Below are positions 11,242 through 22,997 of a DNA stretch of 64,000 nt, in pieces. The notes below the pieces were generated by a model. That model ran no database searches. It was not told the DNA's origin and saw nothing but the letters and a program-made list of their open reading frames with translations. The stretch's first letter is position 1. Each line of letters opens with the position of its first letter. The position numbers and the translations under genes were made by a program. Source of the DNA: Mytilus galloprovincialis (Eukaryota; Mollusca; Bivalvia; Mytilida; Mytilidae); NCBI RefSeq assembly GCF_965363235.1, contig NC_134839.1, positions 71,438,910-71,502,909 of the forward strand. The letters run 5' to 3'.

Positions 11242-12808
11242 TTTTAGTTACGATTTTATGATTAATTTTGGGACAATATATACACTGTTCTATAGAAACA
11301 AGCACGCACAAATCATGAGAGAAATATATGTGAGTAAAATTTAATTGAATTAGCAAAGTTAATATCCTTTGGTCTCGAATGTATGTTAACTAATTAATGT
11401 GTTTTTATAGGCTAGCTCAAATCCTCATCCAAATAATATAATCTATATGTAATAATCCCTTCCTACCACACCAAGATTTAATGCCGAGCGGTAGACATAT
11501 TTAAGGTACTAATTAAGTATAATTAAATGAACAATAGATAACAATAATTAATCATAAATGTGCAAAGATTTAAAAACATTTTTTTTTCTTTATTCGTACA
11601 ATCATATTCCGCTTCGGTAGAGTTATCTTCAGATAGTTTCAGATATTAATTAATACATGGGTTTCAAAAGTCTAAATGTAAGTGTTCTGGTACATTTTTT
11701 TGCCTAATAAAGACAATCAAAATGATTTGGTAAAGCTATTTCTAATTTCTAAGTTCCCCTTTTTTATGAGACTTAAATCAAGGACAAGAGGTGTATATCA
11801 TTTTATTCTGACACATGAATTAATTTTCCCGTCTTTAACCGAAAACTGTTTATTTCTTAGTAAATTAATTTATTTGAATTCAAATAAATAATAGCACCAA
11901 ATATAATAAAATAATTCCACGGCGATCTATTTTTATTTATCACCTGTATTTTTAATGTGTGTATTAAATGCTCCCTTGTTTTATAATCCACTGATCCGAA
12001 TAGACAGTCACACCTGGCAAGGTGTGCCCTAGAGGCGTGGTTAAATACCGAAGTGCAAATAACAATTTACCTTTAAACAAGCCATCTACGAGTATTGCCA
12101 CAGAACCGTGAATACACACATCGTATAAACCTAGTCATAGCAGAGATAGTAAAAGGTCAATAAGAGTACACCAACATATTGTCTTTACAGATTATTGTAC
12201 TTTAATTTGTTCACCTTATCAGTCCGAAAATGCATTAATTAAAAATAATTTTATAACATTTTGTGTTGTCTAAAAAAATAATTCGAATATATACGTTTAA
12301 CATAGAAAATTTATCTCATGAATGTGTACAATTGCACGTCTGTGCGTTTTATCTTCTTATTATCGGCTGGTTATTAGATAAAGCATAAGTCATCGGCGCG
12401 CTTACGATTACGTTAAAATATGATTAAAAACCAAGACTTTTAATGATTGTATTTTAAATCCCGGCATGCAAAAACCAGGAGAAAACGTCACGACCTACAG
12501 GAAGTAGTTAATATTTTTTCATTAAATATTGAATTTCTCCTTTATTACTGCACATTTAGCGATAAAACTTTGTGAATATATATATTATGTCATTATGAAC
12601 ATATTTAAACCATAAGAAAAAAATCGCGAATTTTCCCTTTAATAAAAATGTTTGCAAATGTGACAAAACATCTTTTAAATTTGGTACTGATGTTTCACAA
12701 CCTATAAATACGAACAAGAGGATCTGAAAATGTGACAATTTTGGCATCTTTTGCTCTTTTTTGAGAATGATCATTTTAAAAACTTAAAGCAAATTAAAAT
12801 GTTTTAAC

Positions 12809-15800
12809 TTAAAGGGAAACTTCGCAAAAAAATCAAAAATTGATATTATGTTCATTCTGTATAAAAATGCTCAAATTCATAGATATTAAAGTTTTATTCC
12901 GCTAGATAAGCGATCACCATCGATTTTAAATTTAGAGTATCAATTCTCTGCGATCCGCCATTTTGTCTTCTTTCCCGATTAATAAAAACGATATGTCTAT
13001 AAACCACAAAGAAACAAAACTACAGTAACCGATGTAGTCGTAATTGCGTGTCGATATTTATCTTGTCAATCGTACGGTTGTTTTATCCGACTAACTAACT
13101 TGATACGAAAAATATTCTTACTTTTTTTAAATTACCATGGTCTGTTGTTTTTAAACTGTTGATATTGGAATTAGGTGAAAAGTCAAAGTTGAAATCATAA
13201 ATAAGTGTTCCGTGAAAATTGTTTTCGAAAATCTAATTTGTTTATAATTCTTTAAAGTAATAAACAAATATATTTTGATCTTCCCTCATCTGATCACCAG
13301 CATGGCTAAGGTATTACTTCCAAAGGTATTGTGAGGGGTGTGAGGTGACACGTCCAGGTATTCAAGCGATTTCCTGTCCGGCTTGCAAGTTCATGCATCG
13401 TTTCACTTCTGCAGGTATTGATCAGTGTACACGGCTGATAACTTATAACTTATAACTTTCCATTTTGAACTATCAGATGAATAATATACAACTCTGTCTT
13501 ACTTGTCATTACTAAACTCATACGCTTGTTTATAAATAACATTTCTGGTGTAAAGAATATAATTCATAAACATATAAATAATACCCAAAAAATAAGATTT
13601 GATGAAATTAAAATCTATTTAAATATTTTTTCCAAGGGTGAATTTGGGAAAATGTAATATATAGTCATTGTCAATAGTGAAGGACAGATTGGAACAGACC
13701 AGAAATATTGATTTAAAAAAATGTACGCACTTGCCGACGATTCGTTTATACGACTGGATAGAAAGTTACGGAACTATAGCGCAATTTAAAATATATACAT
13801 GTATACATTGAACATAAGAAAAAAACATATATTTTGAATAAATAGGGGTAAAAATGTTGTAAATAGACTAGTCCACGTATGCCAACAGTATGTAATCATC
13901 GAATGTCGATAGACTATTGTATACCAGAAGAAGAAGAGAACCAATTTGATTTAAATACAGGTCGATGTATAACTTTTGCTTTGGTTCATTGAAGCTGTGG
14001 ACCTAGTAAAATCACAGATTTATATTTCAATAAGATTGTTCTCGAACAAAGGAAGTAATTCGTCATCACAATTGTTATATATGCCACTGGACGAACACTA
14101 ATTATCCCCAGGGAATGTGAATATTTTGCTGGGAAACTTTTGAGTATCAAAGTTTCAAATTAATTTCGGGATTTATTTTCTTTCTTGGTATTCAATAACA
14201 GAAAAAAGAATAAATTACTTGTTCGCTAAATAGGGGTATTCTTGTCAGATAAAAGACTTTTAGTTATATTTAAAAAATAGGGAAATATGACATTAAATTG
14301 GTTCTGTCTTTTTTTTAAACATCGTTAATAAGATGTGTGTCTAAGGTGAACGCCACAAGAACCCTGTAATACTAGTACGAGAGTATAGCATGTAAACATT
14401 CCTTCTCAATAATATGGTTGTATTGGAAATCTTTTCATACAGATTGACAACTAATTGTCCGATATGCATGTAATATTTGCCACATGACGCCCATAGTTCT
14501 TTCTACCATCATCATCTTATTCTGTGATATTGCTGTAAACATCGATGGTTCACACCCAAACAAAATGAGAGTAATGGACCTTCAGAGCTTCTCCGTGTTA
14601 TACACTTGTGAAATATATAGACGAAATTTCTGTATTGAAATGAATCTACATCTCACAAACAGGATTTTCAAATAACGATTGTGAGTAATCACCTTACAAA
14701 CCAATATAAACGTATGGCAAGATATAACCATGAAGGAATTTAGTTTTTGTCAGACGCAAGAACTCATCACTATATATATCATAAACGTATACGTATATAT
14801 ATGCATACAGTTTCAAATATTAAGAACAAGCGGTCGATGTCGATAGTCTGTTTTCTAACTGTTCAGAGTTAGACATGTCACTTGTTCATTCTTGGAAGCC
14901 TTCATATTCCCCGTCTAACGATGGGAACTCTTTCTGATTGTGTTGACTATAAATGCTTGTATGGTAATTCTGTCGTTTATCTGTACAAGCGGTTGCATTT
15001 CCTCTCCTTTCCCAACAAACAAACGAACGAAACGCCACTAGTCTGATTTCTCTGGAGCTCATCCTCAATGGCTCTTATACGTCAGGAAACTTACATGTAT
15101 ACTAATAATGATTGTTTCAAGAACAACGATGTATGGACGAACTATTATAAATTCGTCAATATCAGTTATGCATGACTAAAATATAACTTTTATTACAACT
15201 ACTGTATTACTTATTTGGATTAATGACGGCTATCATGTTCAACATTGCACAAATATTATCATAGAATTTAAAAAAAAAATCCTCAAAAATCCTCAAAAGA
15301 AATAATGCCTTAGCTTAGATAATTGATATTCTTTTCACAAAAAGTTCGTGTAAATGATTGTCAAATGAATTTAATTATGTAAGAATAAAATGTTAAAAAG
15401 AAACTAAAAAAAAATCATGCATGTTGTATGTTGTATTTTTTTTTGTCAATTAAAAACTTTAAAATTGCAATAGTTTTATTAGCATTTAAACACAGCCAGA
15501 TTTGAATACAAGTTAAGAAATTCCGGTAAAGTCAATGATATCAAACAGATGTACAATGGTATATCAAATTGGGTAATATTGCATTTAGTTTTTATAAAAG
15601 ATTAAAACTACTATTTTTTGCTTCATATTTGAATCTTTACGCCAATTGCCGCTAAGAAAGTAATCAAAAATTGTTTCCTTTTATTTTTATACACTTTCGG
15701 AATTACGAATCTGAATTTTATTTTCAATTAATTTACACAATTTAATTATTGTATCTTTATTCTCATCGTGTATTAAATCTTAGTGTATTAACATCGTGAC

Positions 15801-16469
15801 AGCATACTCTTTCTAATCCTTTCTGTTTATCCTTTCCAAATAACAACATTTATACCTGTGTACGCTTGAACTCACACCTGCGGCTAAATAGCTACAAGGT
15901 AAACGAATTGACCTCAAGCCGAGAGATATACAGTGACCTTTACAAAATAATATACACACTCTGCTCACACATTAGTTGCATTGAAATGATTATCAAAACA
16001 ATAACGGTAAATAGAACTGAAATATTTTCAGTTCAATATCAGTAAAAATGTTCAATAAATATTTTATGAAAAAAATCTCAACAATAATTAATTAAATTTA
16101 TTCAAAAACATTTACTAGAGATAATTTTATAGGAGTTTAATTCAATCAATACAAAACGGTATATGCATATTCATTTTCGTTCATTCTTATATTGTGGTTA
16201 ATAACTTCGACCATTCGTCAGCTGTGCGCTTTTAATTACGTATATTGTCGATAAGCTATAAGAGTTAAACAGATTTTATTTTTTCCCAGAATTCAATAAA
16301 TCGGGCTAATACGTCACGACCCACTCGAGAATTCAACCAAAAAAGTTACAAATACTTGATTTTCTCCGTTATTAGAAGGAATATAAATTTAAAACTTTGC
16401 AAATGTGTTTTTTATGTTAAGATGAACATAATTAGATGATAAGTAAAAAATCGCGGAATTTCCCTTTAA
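12809..16469. mobile_element. TTAA-flanked DNA transposon-like element 2 (3.65 kb)
   Basis: The element 12813-16465 begins AGGGAAACTTCGC and ends GCGGAATTTCCCT, between two TTAA copies. Its first 1.15 kb closely matches element 1 (for example CTACAGTAACCGATGTAGTC and GGTATTGTGAGGGGTGT). The central parts have diverged or been exchanged, and the right 250 bp is weakly similar. It sits 170 bp downstream of element 1 in the same host repeat. Copy B of U shows the empty site near 27362. No transposase frame is visible. It carries the C-terminal part of the P2X7-domain-like gene on the minus strand. Confidence 0.85.
14886..15165 (-). pseudogene. Broken P2X7 cytoplasmic-domain-like gene, C-terminal part
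   Basis: Minus-strand reading gives REIRLVAFRSFVCW and, after a frame change, FIVNTIRK and then EFPSLDGEYEGFQE before a stop at 14886. Arg-Leu-x-Ala-Phe/Tyr-Arg-x-Phe-Val-x-Trp followed by a hydrophobic stretch, Ile-Arg-Lys and FPSxDGxYxGF is, from memory, the usual end of P2X7-type cytoplasmic domains. The DNA at 15060-15165 aligns with 10800-10915 of element 1, so the two broken copies overlap slightly and together cover the domain. At least one frameshift is present. Its location inside TTAA element 2 suggests that the element family carries this gene. Confidence 0.6.
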
Positions 16470-17258
16470 AAAAAAAAAGTTTTTATTCTATTTTACCGAC
16501 TTAAATGATGCCTGAAGGTGTAATTTCTATTTCATAGGTTGAACTTATCAGTTTAGTCTCATCATAGCTTAAACATTAAAAATGTGTGTAACATAAATTA
16601 TATAAAAATCGAGAAAAGGTAGCACAAGAATCTATCATGATTTTTCATAATTGAATATTACAAATTTTAAGCAACATGTTACTCAGTGATGTATTAAACC
16701 TAATCTAAATTATTCAAATGTAAATGATTTTTGTTGAAACTAAGCTTTTCAAAAATAATATGACGTGTGACAAATTCAAACAGAGGCAATTGATTATGTA
16801 AATTTTGTTTTTTAATGTGCAATTTTGTGTTTGTTAATATTTATATCCTTTTTATCAATATGTAACAAATACAATATAATGAAGCCAAATGTAAAGTATT
16901 TTCTCCAATTTTCATTTTGACATACTTTAAAAAAAAAAAAAACATTACATCTGAATTTCGAATGATTTTAATTAGTGGACTGTGCATCGTATTTACTTTT
17001 TTTACATTTATTTACATAACTACCAATAGTATCGTAATAATAATCTATAATATATCTCAATCATTTTTCTCTGTTTGTTTTTTTTCAATTTTGATCAACA
17101 TCTGAATATTATACTATTTCTGTGATAATTGTTGCTGACTCTTAGAGACGATTGGTATTTTTACATTAAATGCATTGAAATTTCATTACGGCAATATATT
17201 TATTTTTTTTTTTATTTACAAGATATTAGATAGGAATGCATTTCTAGAATTGAAAAGG

Positions 17259-17330
17259 CCATTTATATTGTATGTTTTCTAGCCATGTATATTGTATGTT
17301 TTCTAGCCATGTTTATTGTATATTTTCTAA
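17259..17330 (+). repeat. 24-bp unit repeated three times
   Basis: The unit CCATNTATATTGTATGTTTT plus CTAG occurs three times in tandem. The aligned positions in repeat U copies A (near 6188) and B (near 28220) hold one unit, so this is a local triplication in copy D. Confidence 0.85.
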
Positions 17331-17649
17331 TCCTTTTCCAGATTGTAATTGATTGATATTACATTTTTGTCAATTTAAGATTACTTGAGACAACTGCTTA
17401 AAATTTCCAACCAAATGACAAAACAATATTAAGTGATCAATTCAAGACGAAGCCATATCTTGTAATATCGAAATATCATTATGATTAATGACTATTCCAT
17501 ATTGAGTTATATCAAAACTTCATGACGTAATGTTAAAATCATATTATGTACATGTAAAGACCAAATATCATAAAACAAAAAATAAAACAATATAACGTAA
17601 TATCAGAGTTTCACATAAGACAGCTGTGGCGTTTCATAGTATTGCGCCT

Positions 17650-18512
17650 GGATATATTTTACACAGATGCAACTAAAGAAGTTTTGCCAACATGGTTTAT
17701 GGAAGTGTAAAACAAGGAAAGAAAATCTGACGGACCGATCACAATAAGTGTTTATTGATATATTAATAATATGACAACAATTTTATAATGACGAAAACAT
17801 AATAGGAGTGCATGCAATTTAGAACCGAACACAAGCTATAAAAAGAAAGAAAAAATAATACAAGTGCACAAGTAGATACGGCTAGCCTGGAGTGAAGCAA
17901 AGTGAGAGAAATAAATCCTGTTTGAAGAATGTGTGCAATGAACAGGCCTGCGTAACAATATGGCCGACATGGCGTAAAATAGAACACAAAGGTATAATGC
18001 AAGTTTTTTTCTTCTTTTATCTTGAAAACCGCTATAGATAAAGAATTCTTTAGAATCACAAGATTTATGTACTGTCAATTAACATTAAAATTGTAAGATG
18101 ACTATTTAATGAAATCATTTTCCATTATTTGATCGTTGTTTTAGTTTGTGTTTTGTCATCATTTTTAACCTCAGGTTCTATTGTTGGCCATGTTGGTCAT
18201 GTTGTTCTGCAGGCAGGTTCATCGCACACATTCTGTTGAGAAGATCTCCTTATTTATTTATCTCACTTCATTTCACTCCAGGCTAGCCTTATAAAATTTT
18301 GCACATTATAGTCTATGTTCTTTTTCTATCTGTTGTTACTTTTTTCGAATTACATGCTCTCCTATTATTTTTCGTAATTATCAAATAATTCTTAAATTAT
18401 AAGTATATCAACAAACAATTGCATGTGATTGATCTGCTAGATTCTAAAGTTTTACACTTTGATAAATCATGGTGCCGAAACTACATATGTTGCCTCTGTG
18501 TAAAATATATTC
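17650..18512. mobile_element. Foldback (long inverted-repeat) element
   Basis: Left arm 17650-17974 and right arm 18186-18512 are imperfect inverted copies of each other. Matching landmarks from outside inwards are ATATATTTTACACAG with CTGTGTAAAATATAT, GTGTAAAAC with GTTTTACAC, AATAGGAGTGCATG with CATGCTCTCCTATT, GGCTAGCCTGGAGTG with CACTCCAGGCTAGCC, and GGCCGACATGGCG with GGCCATGTTGG. The spacer is about 210 bp. The small minus-strand frames at 17763-18078 are parts of the arm. No protein is encoded, so it is a non-autonomous foldback element. Confidence 0.82.
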
Positions 18513-18945
18513 ATTGACGATACACACTAAGAAAAACACCTGGCTAAAAAGACTTTAAATTAAAATGTATGAATAAACATGTATCGGTTACGAATTATGA
18601 GTATTTGATGGAGGCATTTAGTTTCGTCCTTGTCCGTCATTCCAGTCCGTCATTCGTGTACGTTACAAGCACAGGTTTCCGTTTCTTTCACTTTGAATTT
18701 AAATTAGTTAGCCTCAACCGAATGAAAGCCCTAAAACACAGATCAAATTTTATATTGAATGTCGTCTCTTTTACCGTTCTTGAGTTGCGCCTATTTACAA
18801 AAACAAGAAACTAACAAAATTCATTATTAAATATCCAACCTCGTTTGCTAATTTTTCAAATAAAATTCGTTAAAATCTAATTTTAGGTGAGGAGAACAAC
18901 TCATTTAACCCTGTGGGTCAGTTGAACTATAAATATGTGAGAATG
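18513..18945. other. No gene seen
   Basis: An 81-codon plus-strand frame at 18569-18814 shows no recognisable domain and has no splice or promoter context. I leave it uncalled. Confidence 0.4.
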
Positions 18946-19215
18946 AATACCAATCCGAAATAACAAATTACAAAAAAACTGTGATGAATAATTCCACAAA
19001 TTCGTTATCACGAATATAATCCGTTATAACAAATTCTACAATTCGTTATTACGATTTAAAAAATTACAAAAAATTGAAATAACGAATTTAATTCGTAGTT
19101 ACGAATTACAAATCTGTAATAACGATTTTCAACCATTCGTCAATCAAATTTAATCTCAATTAACGAATTATACAATTCGTAATAACGATTTAAATTCGTG
19201 ATTTCGAATTCTAAT
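18946..19215. repeat. Cluster of ATTCGTTATTACGA-type palindromic words
   Basis: More than a dozen copies of ATTCGT or ACGAAT occur in about 270 bp, many paired as AATTCGTTATTACGATTT or its reverse. These are short inverted and direct copies with A/T linkers, giving a stretch able to form many small hairpins. No coding sense is seen. Confidence 0.75.
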
Positions 19216-21818
19216 CATATTTTTAAGAGGTCCAAAATTGGCTCCCGTAGCAGACCATTTATCGTTTGAATTTATAGTCCATTAAATTTGTAGGGGCTAC
19301 TTCGGTTTTCCTTAAAAAGTAATTCATGATGCTGATTTTACAAAGCTCATACTTTTAAAATAAGATAAAACGTAGAGAGAAAAAATTGTTCAGTTTTAAG
19401 ATTTTCAAATGGATGATTATGTAAATTATTAAAACAATATTTTTATTTTAGGCACAAAGAAATATGACAGAAAAAACAAAACCAAATGTGAGCTCCGCTC
19501 AAGTAAAATGTTCAGTTCAAAGTGGAGATATGCATCAATCTTAAACGGTACAACAATCTAACATTTCAAAATGCTACTTTTTAAAAAAAATTGGTTATTT
19601 TTATGGTATGTATTTCCATTGAGACTAAGTAAACAAATATTGAATGTATTAAATAGGTTTATAATTAAAACATTGAAAATCTGTGTTTGCCAAAATAATG
19701 TTGAACTTTAAGTTCATTAATAAAAAAAAAATTTTTTGCATTGAAATAGATTAATAATTATCAATATTAGTTGTCGACTAGCACGTTTTTGTTACGTAAC
19801 AACAATACATCATATGTAATATTTTATTATGAATGGGAAGAACTTAAATGGGGCTTTTCTAGATTTTGCCTTTATAAGTGAGAGTCTTTTGAAATCATGC
19901 AGCAAATACTAAATGATGTAATTGATACCTATTTTTTATGATGTTTGACAAACTTATTTCCTATAAACACATGAAAGGGAGATTTGTGATAGAGGTTTCT
20001 TTCAACAATGCCCTTTTCATATATACCTCATCCGTAGATACAATTTACAAAACAACATACCTTGTAAAAACAGGGTGAGAAAGCACACGAATATATTCCA
20101 GATTATCATTTTTTTTAAACAGAAATATATATTCACATGTTAAGTCATTTCATTATACACAACGCAATGATCTAAATGTTAACAGTGAAAACATTGACTT
20201 AAATATTAAATGATTAAAAATTTATATAGCTACATGCAAATAAGGTTTCTGTCTGAAAACAAACTTTCAATGTATTAATAAGTGACAAATTTTAATGAAA
20301 CATATCATTTAGTCAATTTAGATTTTGAAACTCAATCTATGCGTTTCAATGCATGATATAGTTTGTGTATTGAATTATATTCAGCTGGGAAAAGCATATA
20401 ACTTTTATATTGTCTAGGTATAAGGCATCAATATTGAAATGAGATTTAAATCATTGTTAAAAGCAAAAAAGCGAACGATCGAAAATTTCAGCCGAAAAAA
20501 CACTGACAACAATTACCCAATCGAAAAATAACAATCTACCAAACACTATATGGAAAACTTTAAACTGAAAATCACAAGATTCGTGTTTGAACCCTATATT
20601 TAAAAGCCGTTTAAGATACAGACTACACAATGGCAAATAAATGGGCGAAGCAGTCCACTTCACTTGAAACTTACAAAACAGTTACTGCTCTGTCGCTTAC
20701 ACTCGTAAGAAGTTATAGTAAGTCGTAAAAATTCAACATCCATAATTGTTTAAGATATTTATGTATCATTTTTTCATAAATTTAACAAAATGGACCAACG
20801 TACATGTAGGTAATTTTAATTTATTTTAATGTTGATATATTATAAGTCTAAGATATTTCTATACTTAACTATGGAAGACTAATGCAGGCATGTTTACGAT
20901 TATGCGTTGTGGCCTTTATATTTTCAAATTTATTTGATTGTTTTCACTATTTCGCGTAGTTTAATTCAGTGGCTTCGGTATTTTTAATTTAAATAATGAG
21001 GGTTTTTTTTCTATGATATATTGTTGCGTTGTAATAATCAGTTGTCTGTGAAACTATAATTATGGGTATTGTCTTGATATCTCAGCCCCTTGTTAACATT
21101 TTCAACTGCCTTTATGGGATTATAATGTTGCATCCACTCAATAATAATTAATATTGATTAAAATTTTTATTTTCAAATTGGTTGTGATGTAATGATTAAA
21201 AACTAATTTATAATTACAGACGTGTTCGTACTTTTTTTAAACTCCGAAGCAATAAATAGTTATTTAAGTGTAATGATTAGGGAGCGTGCAATATTCATCA
21301 GACATATGGGACTGGTGCAAACCATGATAGGTGAACAAACGCGTTTTTTTCCCTCCTGAAGAATAAGGTCTCCACCATTTATTTATTTACTTTCGGTGAC
21401 CATAGGACATGAAGAATTATTCAAACTATTGCTATCAAACCAAAACAAAATATTAACTAAATATCCAAAAAAAAAACATTTGTTCAATATATAAAATAAT
21501 ATAGATTATAACAAAAAACAGTGTCAACTTACGTTTATTTGTTTTATTTAAAAGTATAGTTTGTTTGTTAAAATATTTCAAACTTGAAACATATGCTGCT
21601 CAACTTTTTTGTGTTTAGGGGGTCTCAGGGGGTTCACGGTAAATTAGCGAGTTTTCGAAGTGTCTATGGGCCACTCGATATACCTTGGAATAAAGATTAA
21701 CGGAACGTCTCGACAATTTTCAATCAATTATACAGGTATTTATCTATGTCTTTGATACTGTACCTCTGTGGATAGGCTACCACGTGACATTGTATATTTC
21801 AACAATCAAATATAAAAA
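19216..21818. other. Long AT-rich stretch without recognisable gene
   Basis: I inspected both strands and found no domain motif, no splice-consistent exon and no tRNA-like promoter. The minus-strand frame 20457-20663 is uninformative. The 2.6 kb has fewer obvious repeat words than its neighbours. Confidence 0.4.
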
Positions 21819-22020
21819 AGAAGATGTGGTATGATTGCCAATGAGACAACTATCTACAAAAGAACAAAATGACACAGACATTAACAACTATAGGTCACCG
21901 TACGGCCTTCAACAATGAGCAAAGCCCATACCGCATAGTCAGCTATAATAGGCCCCGATAAGACAATGTAAAACAATTCAAACGAGAAAACTAACGGCCT
22001 TATTTATGTAAAAAAATAAA
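21819..22020 (-). repeat. Abundant repeat with GAAGATGTGGTATGATTGCC terminus
   Basis: The words GAAGATGTGGTATGATTGCC, AATGAGACAACTATC, GGCCTTCAACAATGAGCAAA and TCAGCTATAATAGGCCCCGA occur in order. The first words recur at 56115, 56347 and 37517, and reversed at 33960 and 45665. The last recurs inside repeat U. This is a dispersed non-coding element, probably mobile. Confidence 0.7.
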
Positions 22021-22470
22021 GTTCATTTGTATTTGGATCATATCATGTGAATATGTCGGAAAGCAAAAAGAAATTCTAATGCAATTAGTTTGTAACAATA
22101 CTTTTCATTGGACGTTGACAAATATTTTGAGGGGTTAGATTCCACGTTTTACCAGTCCGTAACTAAGGAAGCTACCATTTTGAATTCCGATTTGTTTGGG
22201 ATTGTAATTTCTCAAAAAACACACACAAGATAGTCGCATTCTGAGCCTTAAATTCTTCTTTTTGTCCATATTGAAACCATTCTGAAGCGTACGAAAGGTT
22301 AAAATACGTTTAGTATCCATGTTTGACATCAAGAGTATAAACATGACGTCACATCGTTTAGATGCTAAAGATAATGCACCAATTTCGCGGACTTTTTCAT
22401 TTATGGCATTTTTAAGACAAAACATTTATTAAATGAAATTTATTTTAATATGTGGCATTACAATGGAGAA
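22021..22470. other. No gene seen
   Basis: The minus-strand frame 22135-22425 (96 codons) has a basic, low-information translation with no motif I recognise. No splice context supports it. Confidence 0.35.
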
Positions 22471-22622
22471 ACTGTATTGTATTTCAAGCTTGGCCTTCGT
22501 AAAACTTGATTTTACTGTCGAAAATATCCGTTTACCTATCTCCGCTCCACGTTGCTAGGTAAACTGAATTGGCGACAGTAAAATCGACGTTTTACGAAGG
22601 CCAAGCAAAAAATACAATACAG
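22471..22622. mobile_element. Hairpin MITE of about 150 bp
   Basis: The left arm (ACTGTATTGTATTT, then CTTGGCCTTCGTAAAAC, then GATTTTACTGTCG) is mirrored on the right (CGACAGTAAAATC, GTTTTACGAAGGCCAAG, AAATACAATACAGT). The arms cover most of the element, with a short loop containing GCTCCACGTTGC. It is non-coding. Confidence 0.85.
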
Positions 22623-22997
22623 TTATCTCCTAAATTTAAAAAACGATTTTTCTGTTTAAAAGATAAATTTTTAGGTCGGAAACTGTGATCGGAAAGCAAA
22701 AAGATAATTTTACAATACTTATTACAAAATGAACAACTATCATAATGTTAATTGTTTTATAATGTTTAAGTATGGATTTATAAGTATGCTAATATTTTGT
22801 TTAGCAATATCTTCATCAAGTCGAATGATTGACTTTAAGAAGAAATTCCTTTGATAAATACAATGTCCATCACTGAATACTCGACGCCTTTGCGTATTGA
22901 TATTGAATTCTAAATTTTCGGAAAAGTTCACTAGTAGACTAGGAATGTATGTTTTCTCTTTAGAAAAATAAAAATAACCTTCTTATTGTCCTCCTAA
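22623..22997. other. No gene seen
   Basis: AT-rich sequence before the second R1 copy. The short minus-strand frame 22740-22931 is not supported. Confidence 0.35.

Larger units (their letters stand above)
8794..12642. mobile_element. TTAA-flanked DNA transposon-like element 1 (3.84 kb)
   Basis: The element 8798-12638 begins AGGGAAACTTCGC and ends GCGAATTTTCCCT, with TTAA immediately outside both ends. Copies A and B of repeat U show the near-intact empty site (CCTAAATAAAAA). A second member lies at 12809-16469. The outer 1.2 kb on the left is very similar between the two, and the middle differs. TTAA target choice is typical of the piggyBac superfamily, but I see no DDE transposase frame, so the assignment is inference. 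The minus strand carries a broken P2X7-domain-like gene at 10782-11241. Confidence 0.85.
8240..17430 (+). repeat. Long repeat U, copy D, split by two TTAA elements
   Basis: The pieces of U are 8240-8793, 12643-12808 and 16470-17430. When the two TTAA elements are removed, the order of landmarks equals that of copies A and B. The first junction is GAACAAAAGCC then TTAA, resuming at TAAAAATGTTTGCAAATGTG. The second is AAATGTTTTAAC then TTAA, resuming at the A-run before GTTTTTATTCTATTTTACCG. The left terminal 250 bp, starting AAAATCACAAAAATACTGAA, also occurs alone and reversed at seven or more places in the window. Confidence 0.8.

Noticed and set aside
22135..22425. 96-codon minus-strand frame
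   Set aside because: Low-information basic translation with no motif or splice context.
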